Assembly (NCBI GenBank): GCA_038501785.1
Contig: JBAMJR010000011.1
Span: 5,304,501-5,368,500 of the forward strand
Direction: 5' to 3'
Source: Myoxocephalus aenaeus
Lineage: Eukaryota; Chordata; Actinopteri; Perciformes; Cottidae
DNA length: 64,000 nt
The notes beneath the pieces were generated by a model. It was not told the origin of the DNA and searched no databases. It saw only the letters and a program-made list of their open reading frames with translations. The position numbers and the translations under genes are program-made. Of the stretch, positions 1 through 11,012 are shown in pieces. The stretch's first letter is position 1. The number at the start of each line of letters is the position of its first letter.

Positions 1-863
1 TGTCATTCATATCTATCGTAGGACACCGGAAACTGAACAGAACATGCCCATTGAACCTTTATACGTTTCACCTCTACTTCCTAATCCTCAAATCACAAAT
101 TGTCCGGAAAATAGGAACTCTCGAGAAGAACGACGTCTCTCAACACTGATGGGGCCAAATGTTCCCCCAGCAGACATGTTTGACTCGCCATAGAGCAGGA
201 AAGGCCCGGGTTGTCACTAATAACATTACCGACGGGCTCCTGCTCCATTCCAGTGGCCCCCGTAAACCGTGACAGTGTGACAGTGAGCCAGCATGCACAA
301 CACCAGGACCACGGCACTGAAGCGGCTGAGTGGAATTCATCGTGGCATCAGTCATCATTTACACACATATTCCTCTCCCAGAATGCATTTTGGAGGTTTC
401 CCCGCCTTTCTTTATACGTTACAGCCACAGCAACAACTCAACTTCTGCTCTGCTTGTTAAAAAGCAAAAACACAGGAACAAAAGTGGCCCTTGCTTGTTT
501 CGAGAGGGGAGATTCTCATGAAATTAATGGAAACCATTGGCTGATTGTAAAGCAAGAAAACCAGACATCACAGATCTTAGGAGTGCAACTGGAATGTGCT
601 TTGTGATCAGCTTTAATAAAACGTGCAATGCATGATTGCTTTGTTTATAACGTAGACCTCATCTGCGGCCACAGGTCTGACCTTGTGCAGCTTTGAGCTG
701 TCTCAGCAGAGCGTCCGAGCGCGGCGGCTGACGCAGCGAGACGTCTGCCCGTTTGGGGACAGAGGGTGTATGTAGGTCAGCGGCGGGCCCGCATGCTGTG
801 ACAGCAGCACGGTCGCTGTGCTGTGCAGCAGGACGGGGATCGGAGTGGACAGAGAGAGGAGAG

Positions 864-900
<37 letters not shown>

Positions 901-1440
901 CGAGAGAGAGAGAGAGGGAGCGAGAGAGAGAGAGAGGGAGCGAGAGAGAGAGGCCCCCCTCACACGTCAGCACCGATACTTCCTCATTTGCCCCCTTAAA
1001 CACTGTGACATTATCAGGCCACGCAGAGCAACGTCCGCCCTCATTACTCTCACCTCTGGTACCGCGGCGAAGTGGGCAAAGAGGAGCCGGAGAAGAGGAC
1101 ACCGGCAGAAATAGGGAAGGGACATCCGAGCATGGTGCATGTCTGAAAATGTCCGGATTGGTCATTTGACAGGCAGATGGTCCGTCCATGTCGAGACACA
1201 AGTGACGATCAAACACAACAATGGTACAGTGTTGACAATGCAGAGCTGTGTAAACACAACTTGATTATAATAAAATAAAAATGTAGAGCTACTGGCAAAG
1301 CACACTAGTTTAGGATTTAAAGAAATGGGAGAATTAATTAAAACAAATTGATTTATTCCTTTCCTCAAGTACATATATTATAACAAATAATGTGATTGAA
1401 ATGTATTAATTCATACCAACCAAGTAGTTCTTTAAGCACA
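1..1440. other. Intergenic stretch, no recognised gene
   Basis: I recognise no conserved protein or RNA here. The open frames between about 210 and 1220 have low-complexity compositions and no family motif. An AATAAA near 614 on the plus strand could be the polyadenylation signal of a gene lying left of the window, but no supporting exon was found. Confidence 0.4.
867..952. repeat. (GA)n microsatellite with GGAGC interruptions
   Basis: An AG-dinucleotide tract is broken at regular spacing by GGGAGC, giving about three blocks of similar length. This suggests small tandem duplications of an interrupted (GA)n array. It generates spurious Arg/Glu and Leu/Ser open frames on the two strands. Confidence 0.9.
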
Positions 1441-1443
1441 TCT

Positions 1444-1449
1444 TTTATT
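1444..1449 (-). terminator. Candidate med8 polyadenylation signal
   Basis: TTTATT on the plus strand reads AATAAA on the minus strand, about 380 bases after the med8 stop codon. No cleavage-site evidence can be seen, so this is a candidate only. Confidence 0.4.
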
Positions 1450-1828
1450 GAAAAAAAAGTAAATAGTACAATACAATATACAAGCCTTTCTAATCTCACA
1501 AATGATGTCATACTGCCATCTAGTGGCTCAAACAGAGGTTCAGATGACGTTTAAAAAATGCAACAAAAAAAAAGACAAATGAACCCCGATGGTCACAAGT
1601 ATTAACATTTTGTGTTTGAGATCATTTCACACTAAGAATGTCAGTGAAACCGCTTTAGGAAGAACAGAGCAGTAATAACTTCGTAGATGTTGGTCCATTC
1701 TATGAAAATAATGGGTTTGTATAAAGTTACAAAGGCGAGTGTTACAACCTTTTGTCATTGCTGTTGGCGAGTCTCTGAAATGTAACAAATGATTATGAAC
1801 ACAACCAAAAAATAAATAAAAAAGGAGC

Positions 1829-4800
1829 TCATCGGTTATAAGGATGCATTGAACCGGAGGCAGATTTGATGTTTGTCTTGATGCTGCTTGGCATTTTTCC
1901 TGAGAAAGAAAAGAAATAGGGAGGAAAATTACTGCATTTGTTACAATGTGTTTGTGTACTCTGAAATCTTAAGAGTTCAACAAAATTCAGGGGTTTATTT
2001 TTCTATACCATTAGGCTCATTTGAGATTAATTCCTGTCAAAGAAGTCACAATTCACAAAGAAGTCGTACAGTTTCCAGCAGCATCATCTGACTGAAGAAA
2101 ATATTATTTGGTAGATCAATCTGTTCAGCTTTTACTAGCCAATAATGTATGTTTAGATGATCTTGTGTGTGGAAGAGTATCACATTAGGGTTTAATCATT
2201 AAAGAGTGTATTTATAAAATTATTTCAATATGGTTAAAGTAAAGATCCTGTCCACCGAAAACTCAGTCACGTCCTAAAATGAAGACATTAATTAATAGTG
2301 CAAAACATTCCAACAATTAGACACACCCAAAAGAATATGAAGAGCAGCAAGGGCTTAAAGGGATAGTTCGATGTTTTGAAGTAGAGTTGAATGAGGTCTT
2401 TATCCATAGTCAGTGTTTTACCTACAGTAGATGGTGGTTAGTACACCCCCAGTTTGGAGAAGCAGACAAGGAATACTACTCCTGAAACCTAATTTAGACA
2501 CACAAAAAACCCCACTATATTTTCCCCACTTTATTTTGCCATCAGACATAACTTAACTACTGTTTTTACAAATAGAGCATTGATTATTTTCACCTTCAAT
2601 TCAGTTCTCCACACTTAAACTGATGTTTTATTTTTTTTGGTGGCTGAAATACATTTTGCTGCTGCTCCTGTCCACAGCAGTACATTGCTTTGCTGCTACT
2701 CTGGCAATACACAGACTATGCATTGTACCTCATACAAGCCCACTTCAAAACAACCGAACTATCTCTTTAACATCAGTACAAATTTATTGTTAGAACGCAA
2801 ACAACCAAAGTGGTCATGGCGCAATACTAAACTAGCTCTCCAGGTCTCCTACCTGGCTGCCCTTGCTGCTGTGGAGCCAGAGGTCCTCCCATACCTGCTT
2901 GCTGGCTTGAACCACCACCAATGGTGACCTGCTGCAAGGTTGGACCTCCACTCATCATGGGCCCTTGTCCCGGATGTCCAGGGGCCACTGGACCAGGAGG
3001 CCTACACTTGGAAAGCCCCTTTCCAAATGCAACTGCTCCGACCAATGCGTTAGTGTCAGCAGGGTTGAATGATGGTTTGTTCTGTCGTATTGCTGTGGGG
3101 AAGGAACAAAAAAACCTGCACATGAGTCAACATATTTCAATTAATTAATACTTCTTAGAGGAGTTACCTGGACACTGAAAGTGCAACATACCTGCGCTCT
3201 CTGAATCTCTGTCATCCCGAGGATTGTTCAGCTTCTCCAGCAGATTGGAACAAAGTTTATTCAACGTCTGAATCTGTTTCTGTTGATGAAAATATAACCA
3301 GGGGCATTTGAACAAAGATACTCCACAGCTGTAAAAAAATAATAATGCAAGGCACGACAAAATTACATTTATGCGTACGAGTAAGACAGCATCGATCCAC
3401 TCAGTTTGTGCGATAACTAACTGACCTGTGCCACCTCTGGGCCAATTCGCGCCGCCTCTACACTCAGCTGTTTCTCCTGCTCCTCCACCTCTGGATCAGG
3501 CTTGGTCCGCAAGTAGTCTGGTACAATCTCATGGCTGAACACTGGGACACGCTGCTCTGTGAGTTTCTGTGGGGGGAGAAGCGTTGGCCGTGAATGGAAA
3601 GGTTAGAGAGAATGCTTAAAAAGCAACAAAGATACAACACCCACACATCAGAGAAGCGGAAACGTCAGTCCGTGGCTTTGATACTCACTGCTAAATCCTC
3701 ATCCCGGTCTGGGGACAGAAGCAGCGGTATTATAACCTGGTTGCGAAACGATGGTGTCTTCTCGTTCTTTAGCAGTTTATTGATGCTGTTCAGCTGACCG
3801 GATAGCAGGGCGAAGTTGTCCAAAACAGAGGGCCTGAATGACACAAACACAAATAACAGCATCAGAGAAGAAGAAGAAGAAAAAAACACTCCACAAAAGG
3901 GTGTTTAAATGTGTACATTTTGATGACAAAACAGGAGCATCTTTTGTCAAACATACAAAGTTGTTTCACCTTTTTGTGTTAAGGCAGGAGGAAACTGACA
4001 AAGTAATGTCAGAGCGAACAAATATATTCAAGGATGAAACTGGACCGTTTGTAAACCTGATAAATAGCGTAGACTAGAGCAGTGGTTCTCAACCTTTTTT
4101 CAGTGATGTACCCGATGTGGAATATTTTTTCAGCCAAGTACCGCCTAACCAGCGCAAAGCATTTTTGGTTGAAAAAAACAATGTAATACACCACGCTGTG
4201 TAATATAGAATATATACAATTTAGTTACGAACTTACACTTATATTTTATTGAATATGTATTAAATAACTCTTTTCAGAAGGATTTTTGAATGGATGCTAA
4301 TTTTAAATATATATTTTTTTCATCTCATGTACCCTTATTTGAGAACCACTGGACTAGAGCACTGCGTTTCACTAAAATCCATCAACCAGAGAGATGCAAT
4401 AACAGTTTAAAAACATTTCAATATCATCTGGACAATCCACACTAAACCAACTTTCAAATAATGTTTCTTTTATATACACAATTGAATCCTAACTTGCCCG
4501 CAGAGAAAGACTCAAGATGTGACACCCAGAGGTGGTGCTGAAGCAGAGGGACTGGGCTCTGCTCGCCCTACACTCAAGTGTCACTCATTTTATGAAGGGC
4601 CAAAGCCTTATAAAACACTTATTATTAGAGAGGATTCTCCCTTTAGGTTAGACGGCACAAACTGATACCTAATCGCTATTCTTTGGGGGAAATGCTTTAC
4701 TTACCATGTTAATCGCTCGTATTCATTTTCCAGCTTATAAATGAAACTGTGCAGGGCGTTTTTGACGTGAGCGACCCGAGAAGCGAGAGACTCCACCGCC

Positions 4801-5091
4801 GCCTCCAACTGCTTCTCCTCCCGCTGCTATGAGAAACGAGAGAGAAACGCTCCGCTGATGAACAAAAACACGCGAAATCAAGACAACAAGTTCATTTCAC
4901 TGGCGTTGTATAATAGTACTACCGTTAGCTGTTAGCAAGCTAGCGACTGCGAGCTCTAAAAATAAGTAAACCAGAAGCGCCACATTCAAACATCTGCAGG
5001 TAGAACTGCAACGACAGGATCGGAGTATAACCGAGCAAAGTAGCACCCCCTAAATGACAATATATGACCATTAAAGTAGCATTACCTGCAT
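1829..5091 (-). CDS. med8: Mediator complex subunit 8 (seven coding exons)
   Basis: MED8 belongs to the head module of the nuclear Mediator co-activator, which links transcription factors to RNA polymerase II. Coding exons on the minus strand are 5086-5091, 4705-4823, 3689-3833, 3426-3566, 3192-3279, 2853-3092 and 1829-1899; all junctions are GT-AG and the phases close to 269 codons (human MED8 is 268). Recognisable blocks are MQREEKQLE at the start, SVLDNFALLSGQLN, RNQVIIPLLLSPDRDEDL, PVFSHEIVPDYLRTKPDPEV, TLNKLCSNLLEKL, DTNALVGAVAFGKGLS, a Gly/Pro/Gln-rich stretch, and a C-terminus ending SMHPYNR. Exon 1 carries only two codons. Exon 7 was found by its homology to the human tail. Reading through the exon 6 donor would instead give an 11-residue tail ending at 2827. 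Introns 2 and 6 carry MITEs. Confidence 0.95.
2355..2770. mobile_element. Non-autonomous TTAA-flanked element in med8 intron 6
   Basis: Both ends are TTAA followed by near-identical inverted termini, AAGGGATAGTTCG on the left and AAGAGATAGTTCG read inward from the right, continuing into TTTTGAAG on both sides. A TTAA target duplication points to the piggyBac type of transposition. The 416-bp element has no transposase frame. It lies entirely within the last intron of med8. Confidence 0.8.
4080..4351. mobile_element. hAT-type MITE in med8 intron 2
   Basis: The element starts CAGTGGTTCTCAA and ends TTGAGAACCACTG, perfect 13-base inverted termini. It is flanked by an 8-bp direct repeat GACTAGAG (4072-4079 and 4352-4359), the target duplication size of hAT transposons. 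It is 272 bp, AT-rich and has no coding capacity. Confidence 0.92.
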
Positions 5092-5364
5092 TGTTGAACT
5101 AGTTTACAAGCTAACAGTGAAACGCTCTAGCTAAATCAGTCAAGGCAGAAGCACTTCCGATTAACCGTGTCAAAATAAAAGCACGTGTTTTGAGCATTTT
5201 CACGACACGGAAAAACACAAAAACTATAGTGGTGGAATGTAACTAAAGGTAACACTCTTGGATTATCTGAAAATACATTGTAGTATTATCAGTGTGTGGC
5301 TAATTTTGCTTTAGCAAAGGATCTGGATTACATATACTGGAGTATATGAAATTACACCTACCTT

Positions 5365-5369
<5 letters not shown>
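5092..5369. other. med8 upstream region
   Basis: This includes the presumed med8 promoter and 5' end. I see no clear TATA box or defined motif. No other gene is visible before the (TA)n tract. Confidence 0.3.

Positions 5370-5436
<67 letters not shown>
5370..5436. repeat. (TA)n microsatellite
   Basis: About 33 uninterrupted TA dinucleotides abut the C-terminal end of the hAT-type pseudogene immediately to the right. Confidence 0.97.
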
Positions 5437-5441
<5 letters not shown>

Positions 5442-6985
5442 TTAACGCACTGAAACTCCGCTCAGCTTCAGCTGAGGAAACAGGCACAACGATCAAGATC
5501 CTGATCAGCTTCTCCACTTCGTCAAAGAGCCCCCTTACCTCTCTTGGCATTGCCCTAAGAGTTTCTACAGCTTCCCTAGTGGTGCTGACTGAACACTTTG
5601 ATCGGAACATTGCCAGCTGAGTTTTCAGAATCTCCTTGTCAATTTCAAAGTATGGTTCAATGGCATCATCTAAAATGCCCGAGAGAAGAATATTCTAAAT
5701 TTTTCTGAGTTTCTCCAAATCCGGTTGGTTAAACCTTTCCCTAAACTCTCTGGTGTGGAATTTGAACTGGCTCTAATCCAAGTTTTTCTACCATCGCCTC
5801 TGCCTTCTCAAACAACTCTTGGAACTTTTCATCACTTCTTTTTTCCTGTAGAATTGAGGTGACATAGGAGACAGCAGCCTGCATACCTCCAACCGTTTCT
5901 GACTGCTTTTGCAGTGACCTGTTTAGACACTCAAGCTCTCCCAACACCTCAGAGGCCACTAGCAGTCCAAGAACAGTCTTGCCCTTCAGGAAGCGTTCCA
6001 TGAGACCATTGGCTCTGGGACCTGAGTCAGAAACCGCCAAAGCCATTTCCTCCAAGCTAGTCAATATAGTCTCATACTGACTAAGAACTGTGTCAACAGC
6101 TTGGCCACGCACTGTCCACCTAGTTGGACAAAGAGGTTTCACACTTTTAGTATGCCCCTCACCTATAGCATGTCCAGCCAGTACCCCTTTGAATTTGCCG
6201 GATTGGTTACTGAGAGTTCCAAGTTCATGGACCCACTGCAATGCGTCGCGTACTAAGGGAGAGGCACTGCATGCACACTGCATGCACACTGTGTTATAAG
6301 ATTCACACAATGTGCACCACAGTGCACATACAATGCTAGTGGTTGTTCTTTTTTCAAAACTGCCTGTGCCCCATTGAACTTTCCTGACATATTGGCTGCT
6401 CCATCATAAGTTTGACCTTGCAACCTTGATATTGGTAAATTTAATCTCAGAAGCACATCAACCACTAGCTTTGCCATCTGTTCCCCAGTTGTCCCTGGCA
6501 CCTCGTAGTGTTGCCAAACAAGGCAAGATACTCATTTTGGCATTGTGGGCTTACATAGTTGTGGCTACGTGTCAGCCAAGAGGTCAGAAGAGGGTCTTCT
6601 GTTGCCATGAATTTGACAAGGTGGTACAAATTACCCTCGTCTACCTCATGTCCTCTAAAGGCAAGCCCCTGTCTAGCAAGATACCTCATGCATCCCATCA
6701 TTTGAATTAGACAGTGCCTTGCCCTGCTGTGTTTTAGCCATTGCACCTAGTAGTTGGGTGTGAACTGGCGTTTTCTCCAATGCATTTCTTGTTACAGCAT
6801 GATTGTGTGCTTTACTCGCTTGATGGCGATTAAAGCTTTCAATGGCATTTTTCCAATTACTAAAACCATTTAAGCAGAAGGCTGGGCCTTTTTTTTTTTT
6901 CAGAGTGGTCTTTTTGATGGTGTATGATTTGACACACTCAAACCAAAGTACCTTTTTCAAAGTAGGGCTTGAAGAGGACACTGTG
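5437..6985 (-). pseudogene. Decayed hAT-superfamily transposase (TTF-type zinc finger/hAT dimerisation, ZMYM1-like)
   Basis: Minus-strand reading moves through several frames. From the N-terminal side there is a TTF-like segment around 6673-6985 (SNWKNAIESFNRHQASKAHN); then a middle part with QTYDGAANMSGKFNGAQA near 6253-6501; then PLCPTRWTVRGQAVDT near 6100, the CPTRW motif of DUF4371/hAT proteins; and last VSSAEAERSFSALKR near 5450, the hAT C-terminal dimerisation motif. Frameshifts at about 6700, 6480 and 6280 and a gap near 5610-5740 make it non-functional. The C-terminus runs directly into (TA)n. I could not define terminal repeats or a target duplication. Confidence 0.85.
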
Positions 6986-7320
6986 TCTGCAGGATGTTCC
7001 TCAAGTGTTCAAGAATTGACAGAACATGTTATAGTACAATCATGATTATTTATTTAGCAATTACATACATGAAATGCATACCTACAAGGCATTGGACTCA
7101 GCTCCCCTGTCTGTCTATCTCCTCACAGTCAGCACGTCTCAGGCAGAGAGAGCCCCGATTGTCAAGAGCCGGGCGTATTTATTCTCTTCTGACTTTCTCT
7201 TCATCTGACTCCATTGCCCTTTTCTACTTCCTTTTCGTGCTCATTCCTTACTTTACTAATACATTTCTTGTGGGATTGGTCCAAAGACATACGCTCTAGT
7301 CTAGACAGGGGGTCACATGG
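6986..7320. other. Unassigned spacer
   Basis: No gene or recognised repeat is apparent. It may contain the outer terminus of the hAT-type element to its left, but no terminal repeat could be matched. Confidence 0.3.
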
Positions 7321-7386
7321 AAATGGATTTTTCACTCTTCTGGGCGACGAACATAGTATTATACTAGAAGAGTGAAAAATCCATTT
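7321..7386. repeat. Perfect 21-bp inverted repeat with 24-base spacer
   Basis: The left arm at 7321-7341 begins AAATGGATTTTTCACTC. The right arm at 7366-7386 is its exact reverse complement, ending GAGTGAAAAATCCATTT. The spacer is 7342-7365. It could be a minimal foldback element or a solo pair of termini left after deletion. No flanking target duplication was identified. Confidence 0.9.
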
Positions 7387-7489
7387 AAAAGTTTCTATAC
7401 AATTACAGATAATAATACGAGTGAGTTTGCAAATATATTGTGCAAACTTTGGTCATGACTAGTCCCTAGGTCACTATGCAAACCTACGC

Positions 7490-7556
7490 CCTTGACTGAG
7501 ACCCTCAGCTCCTTTAAATCCAGATTGAAGACTTTTCTGTTTGCTGTTGCCTTTAA
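7490..7556 (+). pseudogene. C-terminal scrap of an L2-like LINE reverse transcriptase
   Basis: The plus-strand translation contains LSSFKSRLKTFLFAVAF, matching the typical end of L2-type LINE polyproteins (S-F-K-x-x-L-K-T-x-L-F). Only about 20 codons are recognisable. Confidence 0.55.
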
Positions 7557-8337
7557 CACTTCCGGAACTCGCGAGGCGGATCGGCATTTTACGATGTTTA
7601 CGTTTTGTAAATATTCATATCTTCGCGATAATACAGCCCAGAAATATGGGTTGAGTACTACTGGAAACAGTAGACTTTCCACTTCCGCTGCCTTCCTCCC
7701 GCGACATCCTACGCGATTCACACAGAGAGATAGGAGCATGGATGTGTCGTGTGACGCGGTGCGTAAAGTACTCGTCACACGAAATCCTTCACCGTGATTT
7801 GTCGATTCACGTGTCCGTCGACATTTTGTGAAATAAACTAACCAATGAACACTCAGGAAATCACAAAGGACTACACACCTGAGCTTTATAAACAGGCTGC
7901 AGTTTTCAGATTCAGTCAGAGAGAAGCGAGATTATGCCGACGAAGCAAACAGGACGACGGAGGAGCTTCAGAGCCTGAAGGCTTCGATTCCTATGATTAA
8001 GAGGAATATGCCAACAAGAGGGATCCATTTGAAGATGGGTAAGCATATTTACTAAACTTTGTTTTGCAATAGCATATTTACGCCAGCAGAGTGAGCACAT
8101 TTAGCTCACGGTTACGCTGTCCGTTACGTGTCCGTAAGACTGCACGGTGCGTAATCGTTACGACCATCGTAACTATCGTAACTATCACAGTCATCTTTCT
8201 TTCAGTGATCTTAGTACTGACTAGTAATGTATTTTACAGAGAGCACCATGCACACTGCTCAATCGTAACTTTCACTGTCATCTTTCTTTCAGTGATCTTA
8301 GTACTGACAAGTAGTAATTTATTTTACAGAGAGGATT
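7557..8337. other. Mostly unassigned; possible 5' region of the piggyBac relic
   Basis: A TATA-like TTTATAAA near 7882 and an ATG at 7934 with a 14-codon frame precede the piggyBac-like coding remnant. No piggyBac left terminus could be fixed. The stretch ends in the 87-base tandem duplication listed separately. Confidence 0.3.
8177..8334. repeat. 87-base tandem duplication carrying acceptor-like sequences
   Basis: The block beginning CGTAACTATCACAGTCATC recurs from 8264 as CGTAACTTTCACTGTCATC. Both copies contain TTTCTTTCAG followed by TGATCTTAGTACTGAC and end TATTTTACAGAGAG. Each copy therefore holds two plausible 3' splice acceptors, upstream of the piggyBac-like coding remnant. Confidence 0.85.
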
Positions 8338-9338
8338 CACAGCTGCAGCAGCCTCTGAGTCCGTCTCTGCCTGCCACTCCACCACAGCCATCCCCACCAG
8401 CAAAGAGGGCGCGTGCTCCCCGACGACTACCTGCACCACAGTCACCAGCCGGGCCGAGAAAGACGGCATCGCGTGCACCCCGAGCTCCACCACAGCCACC
8501 AGCACCTACGCTGTCGTGGAAGACGGACAAAGACCCGGACACTGCTCCCCCTGTCTCCAGGTTCCAGCCCGGACACCAGGTCCACAGCTCAGCGCCACAT
8601 CAACACCCGTTGAACTCTTCAAACTGTTCTTCCCTGAAACGGTACAGACACTGTGTGAAAATACAAATAATGATCCAACCAGTTCTCAGCCTGGGCTGGA
8701 AGCGCTCATTTTTACACAGAAGACATCAAGTTTTTATCTCAAAGTTCAAACGTCTGGACATCATTTATAATTTACAAATCTGATTCGCCCTAACTATCAG
8801 AAGGTAAAGATAGTCTCCGCCCTACTGACTTCAAGGCACATCGCGTACAACACTATCTGTGCCTCTCTTCTCTAATTGTTTTAATATCAAACATTTGTGT
8901 ATGATTGAATGTGTTGGGTGTGCCTCTGACCGTTCTTTGGTCTCTACTGTACCATCCTGTATCAGTCACAGCTGAGCTACACTCCCTCTCTCGCTGACTC
9001 CTCACATCTGACCTTGAACATCCTCAGCTTTGCCCCTGTTTCACACACACATTAGAAGACTTATTTATCATCACACAAAATTATTCAAGCGTGCTGATTA
9101 TTAATAATGATCATCACTCCGCACCGCTCCTGCCCAGGCACCTGCAGGTCATCTTCCTGTGCCTATCTCTGCTGCTGCTGCATCCTGCCCCAAAATGAAG
9201 GCAACAATGGGTCACAGGTTTTGGGAGTATTGCAAAAGCTAATTCCTGCGAAAAGTCACACCATGGAAGTGCAGTGAGTGTGAGGTTTCCCTCGGCCTGC
9301 AGCTGGACAGAAACAAGGCATTGCATGACATGGCATAA
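8338..9338 (+). pseudogene. Internally deleted piggyBac (PGBD4-like) transposase relic
   Basis: The N-terminal part (8338-8700) is Pro/Arg-rich and then, after a frame change near 8560, reads PGPQLSATSTPVELFKLFF followed by CENTN, the conserved N-terminal block of PGBD/piggyBac transposases. The C-terminal part (about 9138-9338) reads HLPVPIS, then KMKATMGHRFWEYCKS, an in-frame TAA, and then KVTPWKCSECEVSLGLQLDR to a final TAA at 9336-9338. This is the cysteine-rich C-terminal domain of the family with the expected CxxC pair. The catalytic DDD core is missing from the roughly 430 bases between. It is a dead element, separate from the piggyBac copies in the 20-58 kb array. Confidence 0.75.
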
Positions 9339-9495
9339 TGGTATGCCATTGAAACATTTTTCTGTTTTCTATTTCTGAACATGCATACACATATACAAGT
9401 AAACGTGCCTCGCCTTATGAAATACCGCTGCCTTTATTAACTCTAGACTGACATGTTGGCTGGAATATATACAGGTATATGTATGTGTATGTATG

Positions 9496-9578
<83 letters not shown>

Positions 9579-9636
9579 ATATATATGTCTACCTCAATAA
9601 CCTCAAAAACACATCTCACTACAAGTTATATATACA
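9339..9636. repeat. Spacer with (TA)n microsatellite (9502-9568)
   Basis: About 33 TA dinucleotides are flanked by TATG/TGTG-rich sequence. Otherwise the spacer is AT-rich and featureless. It abuts the left terminus of the Tc1 element. Confidence 0.9.
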
Positions 9637-10516
9637 CTCACCTAAAGGATTATTAGGAACACCTGTTCAATTTCTCATTAATGCAATTATCTAATCAACC
9701 AATCACATGGCAGTTGCTTCAATGCATTTAGGGGTGTGGTCCTGGTCAAGACAATCTCCTGAACTCCAAACTGAATGTCAGAATGGGAAAGAAAGGTGAT
9801 TTAAGCAATTTTGAGCGTGGCATGGTTGTTGGTGCCAGACGGGCCGGTCTGAGTATTTCACAATCTGCTCAGTTACTGAGATTTTCACGCACAACCATTT
9901 CTAGGGTTTACAAAGAATGGTGTGAAAAGGGAAAAACATCCAGTATGCGGCAGTCCTGTGGGCGAAAATGCCTTGTTGATGCTAGAGGTCAGAGGAGAAT
10001 GGGCCGACTGATTCAAGCTGATAGAAGAGCAACTTTGACTGAAATAACCACTCGTTACAATGTGCAGCAAAGCATTTGTGAAGCCACAACACGCACAACC
10101 TTGAGGCGGATGGGCTACAACAGCAGAAGACCCCACCGGGTACCACTCATCTCCAAAAATGTTGCCTGGTCTGATGAGTCTCGATTTCTGTTGAGACATT
10201 CAGATGGTAGAGTCAGAATTTGGCGTAAACAGAATGAGAACATGGATCCATCATGCCTTGTTACCACTGTGCAGGCTGGTGGTGGTGGTGTAATGGTGTG
10301 GGGGATGTTTTATTGGCACACTTTAGGCCCCTTAGTGCCAATTGGGCATCGTTTAAATGCCACGGCCTACCTGAGCATTGTTTCTGACCATGTCCATCCC
10401 TTTATGGCCACCATGTACCCATCCTCTGATGGCTACTTCCAGCAGGATAATGCACCATGTCACAAAGCTCGAATCATTTCAAATTGGTTTCTTGAACATG
10501 ACAATGAGTTCACTCA
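9637..10516 (+). mobile_element. Tc1-like transposon, internally deleted and lacking its right end
   Basis: The left end reads TACACTCACCTAAAGGATTA, a common fish Tc1-family terminus, after a TA dinucleotide. The transposase starts at 9783 (MGKKGDLSNFERGMVVGARR) with the helix-turn-helix DNA-binding part. The catalytic part includes WSDESRFLL (first Asp), VMVWGMF and FQQDNAPCHKA (second Asp). Sequence between RRPHRVPLIS and VAWSDES is shorter than in full-length relatives, so an internal deletion is likely. Homology ends near HDNEF at 10516, before the last acidic residue of the DDE triad. The tail of the 274-codon frame beyond that is unrelated sequence. The element is non-functional. Confidence 0.88.
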
Positions 10517-10740
10517 TAAAGTAAAGTACGATTCATCGAAAGGGTACAGTGACTTACTGCTTGGCAAAAAAATTCGAAAATGTCTTACTGTCATTCCAGA
10601 ACACTAGCCACGTAGTCTCAGCTCAAACGGTTGCTATTTAGGTCACCGCTGACCATAAGCTATTGCTGGCTAGAGCCACACATTGCAAGCAGGACATTGC
10701 TGTCTTCAAGCGATCGCTGGATAAGATTTAAAAATAGTAG
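10517..10740. other. Unassigned spacer after the broken Tc1 end
   Basis: The first 90 bases are open in the transposase frame but have no similarity to the family. No other feature is seen. Confidence 0.3.
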
Positions 10741-11012
10741 CTCTGACATTACATTACATTTCATTTAGCTTACGCTTTTATCCAGACACTTTTATCCAAA
10801 GCGACTTACAATAAGTGCATTCAACCATGAGTACAAACTAGAATCAAGAAAGTACAATTTCTTCAAGAAAGCCATACTACAAAGTGCTATAAGTAAGTGC
10901 CATTTAAGTGCTACTAAGGTGCTACTTTCTTTATTCAAGATATAGTCGAAAAAGATGTATTTTTAGTTTGCGGCGGAAGATGTAGAGATTTTCTGCTGTC
11001 CAGACAAATGCT
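10741..11012 (-). mobile_element. 3' fragment of an L2-like LINE (same family as 21100-21733)
   Basis: It contains ACATTACATT repeats, then TTTAGCTTACGCTTTTATCC, CAAAGCGACTTACAAT and GGCGGAAGATGTAGAGA, matching the insertion beside aldh9a1 copy 1. On the minus strand these form the LINE 3' end with a (TGTAA)n tail. Only the non-coding end remains. Confidence 0.75.

Noticed and set aside
659..1216. 185-codon minus-strand frame and overlapping plus-strand frames
   Set aside because: The middle is (GA)n-derived low complexity and the flanks match no family. Open frames on both strands are expected from the repeat.
2827..3123. 98-codon frame as the complete last exon of med8
   Set aside because: The conserved tail ending SMHPYNR was found in a separate exon at 1829-1899 with matching phase. 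The read-through end is at most an alternative.
8091..8783. 230-codon plus-strand frame as a new proline-rich gene
   Set aside because: It crosses a tandem duplication and the downstream half is out of frame with the recognisable piggyBac motif, so it is better explained as a relic.
9783..10607. 274-codon frame as an intact Tc1 transposase
   Set aside because: It lacks an internal segment and the C-terminal catalytic end. The last 30 codons are unrelated sequence.
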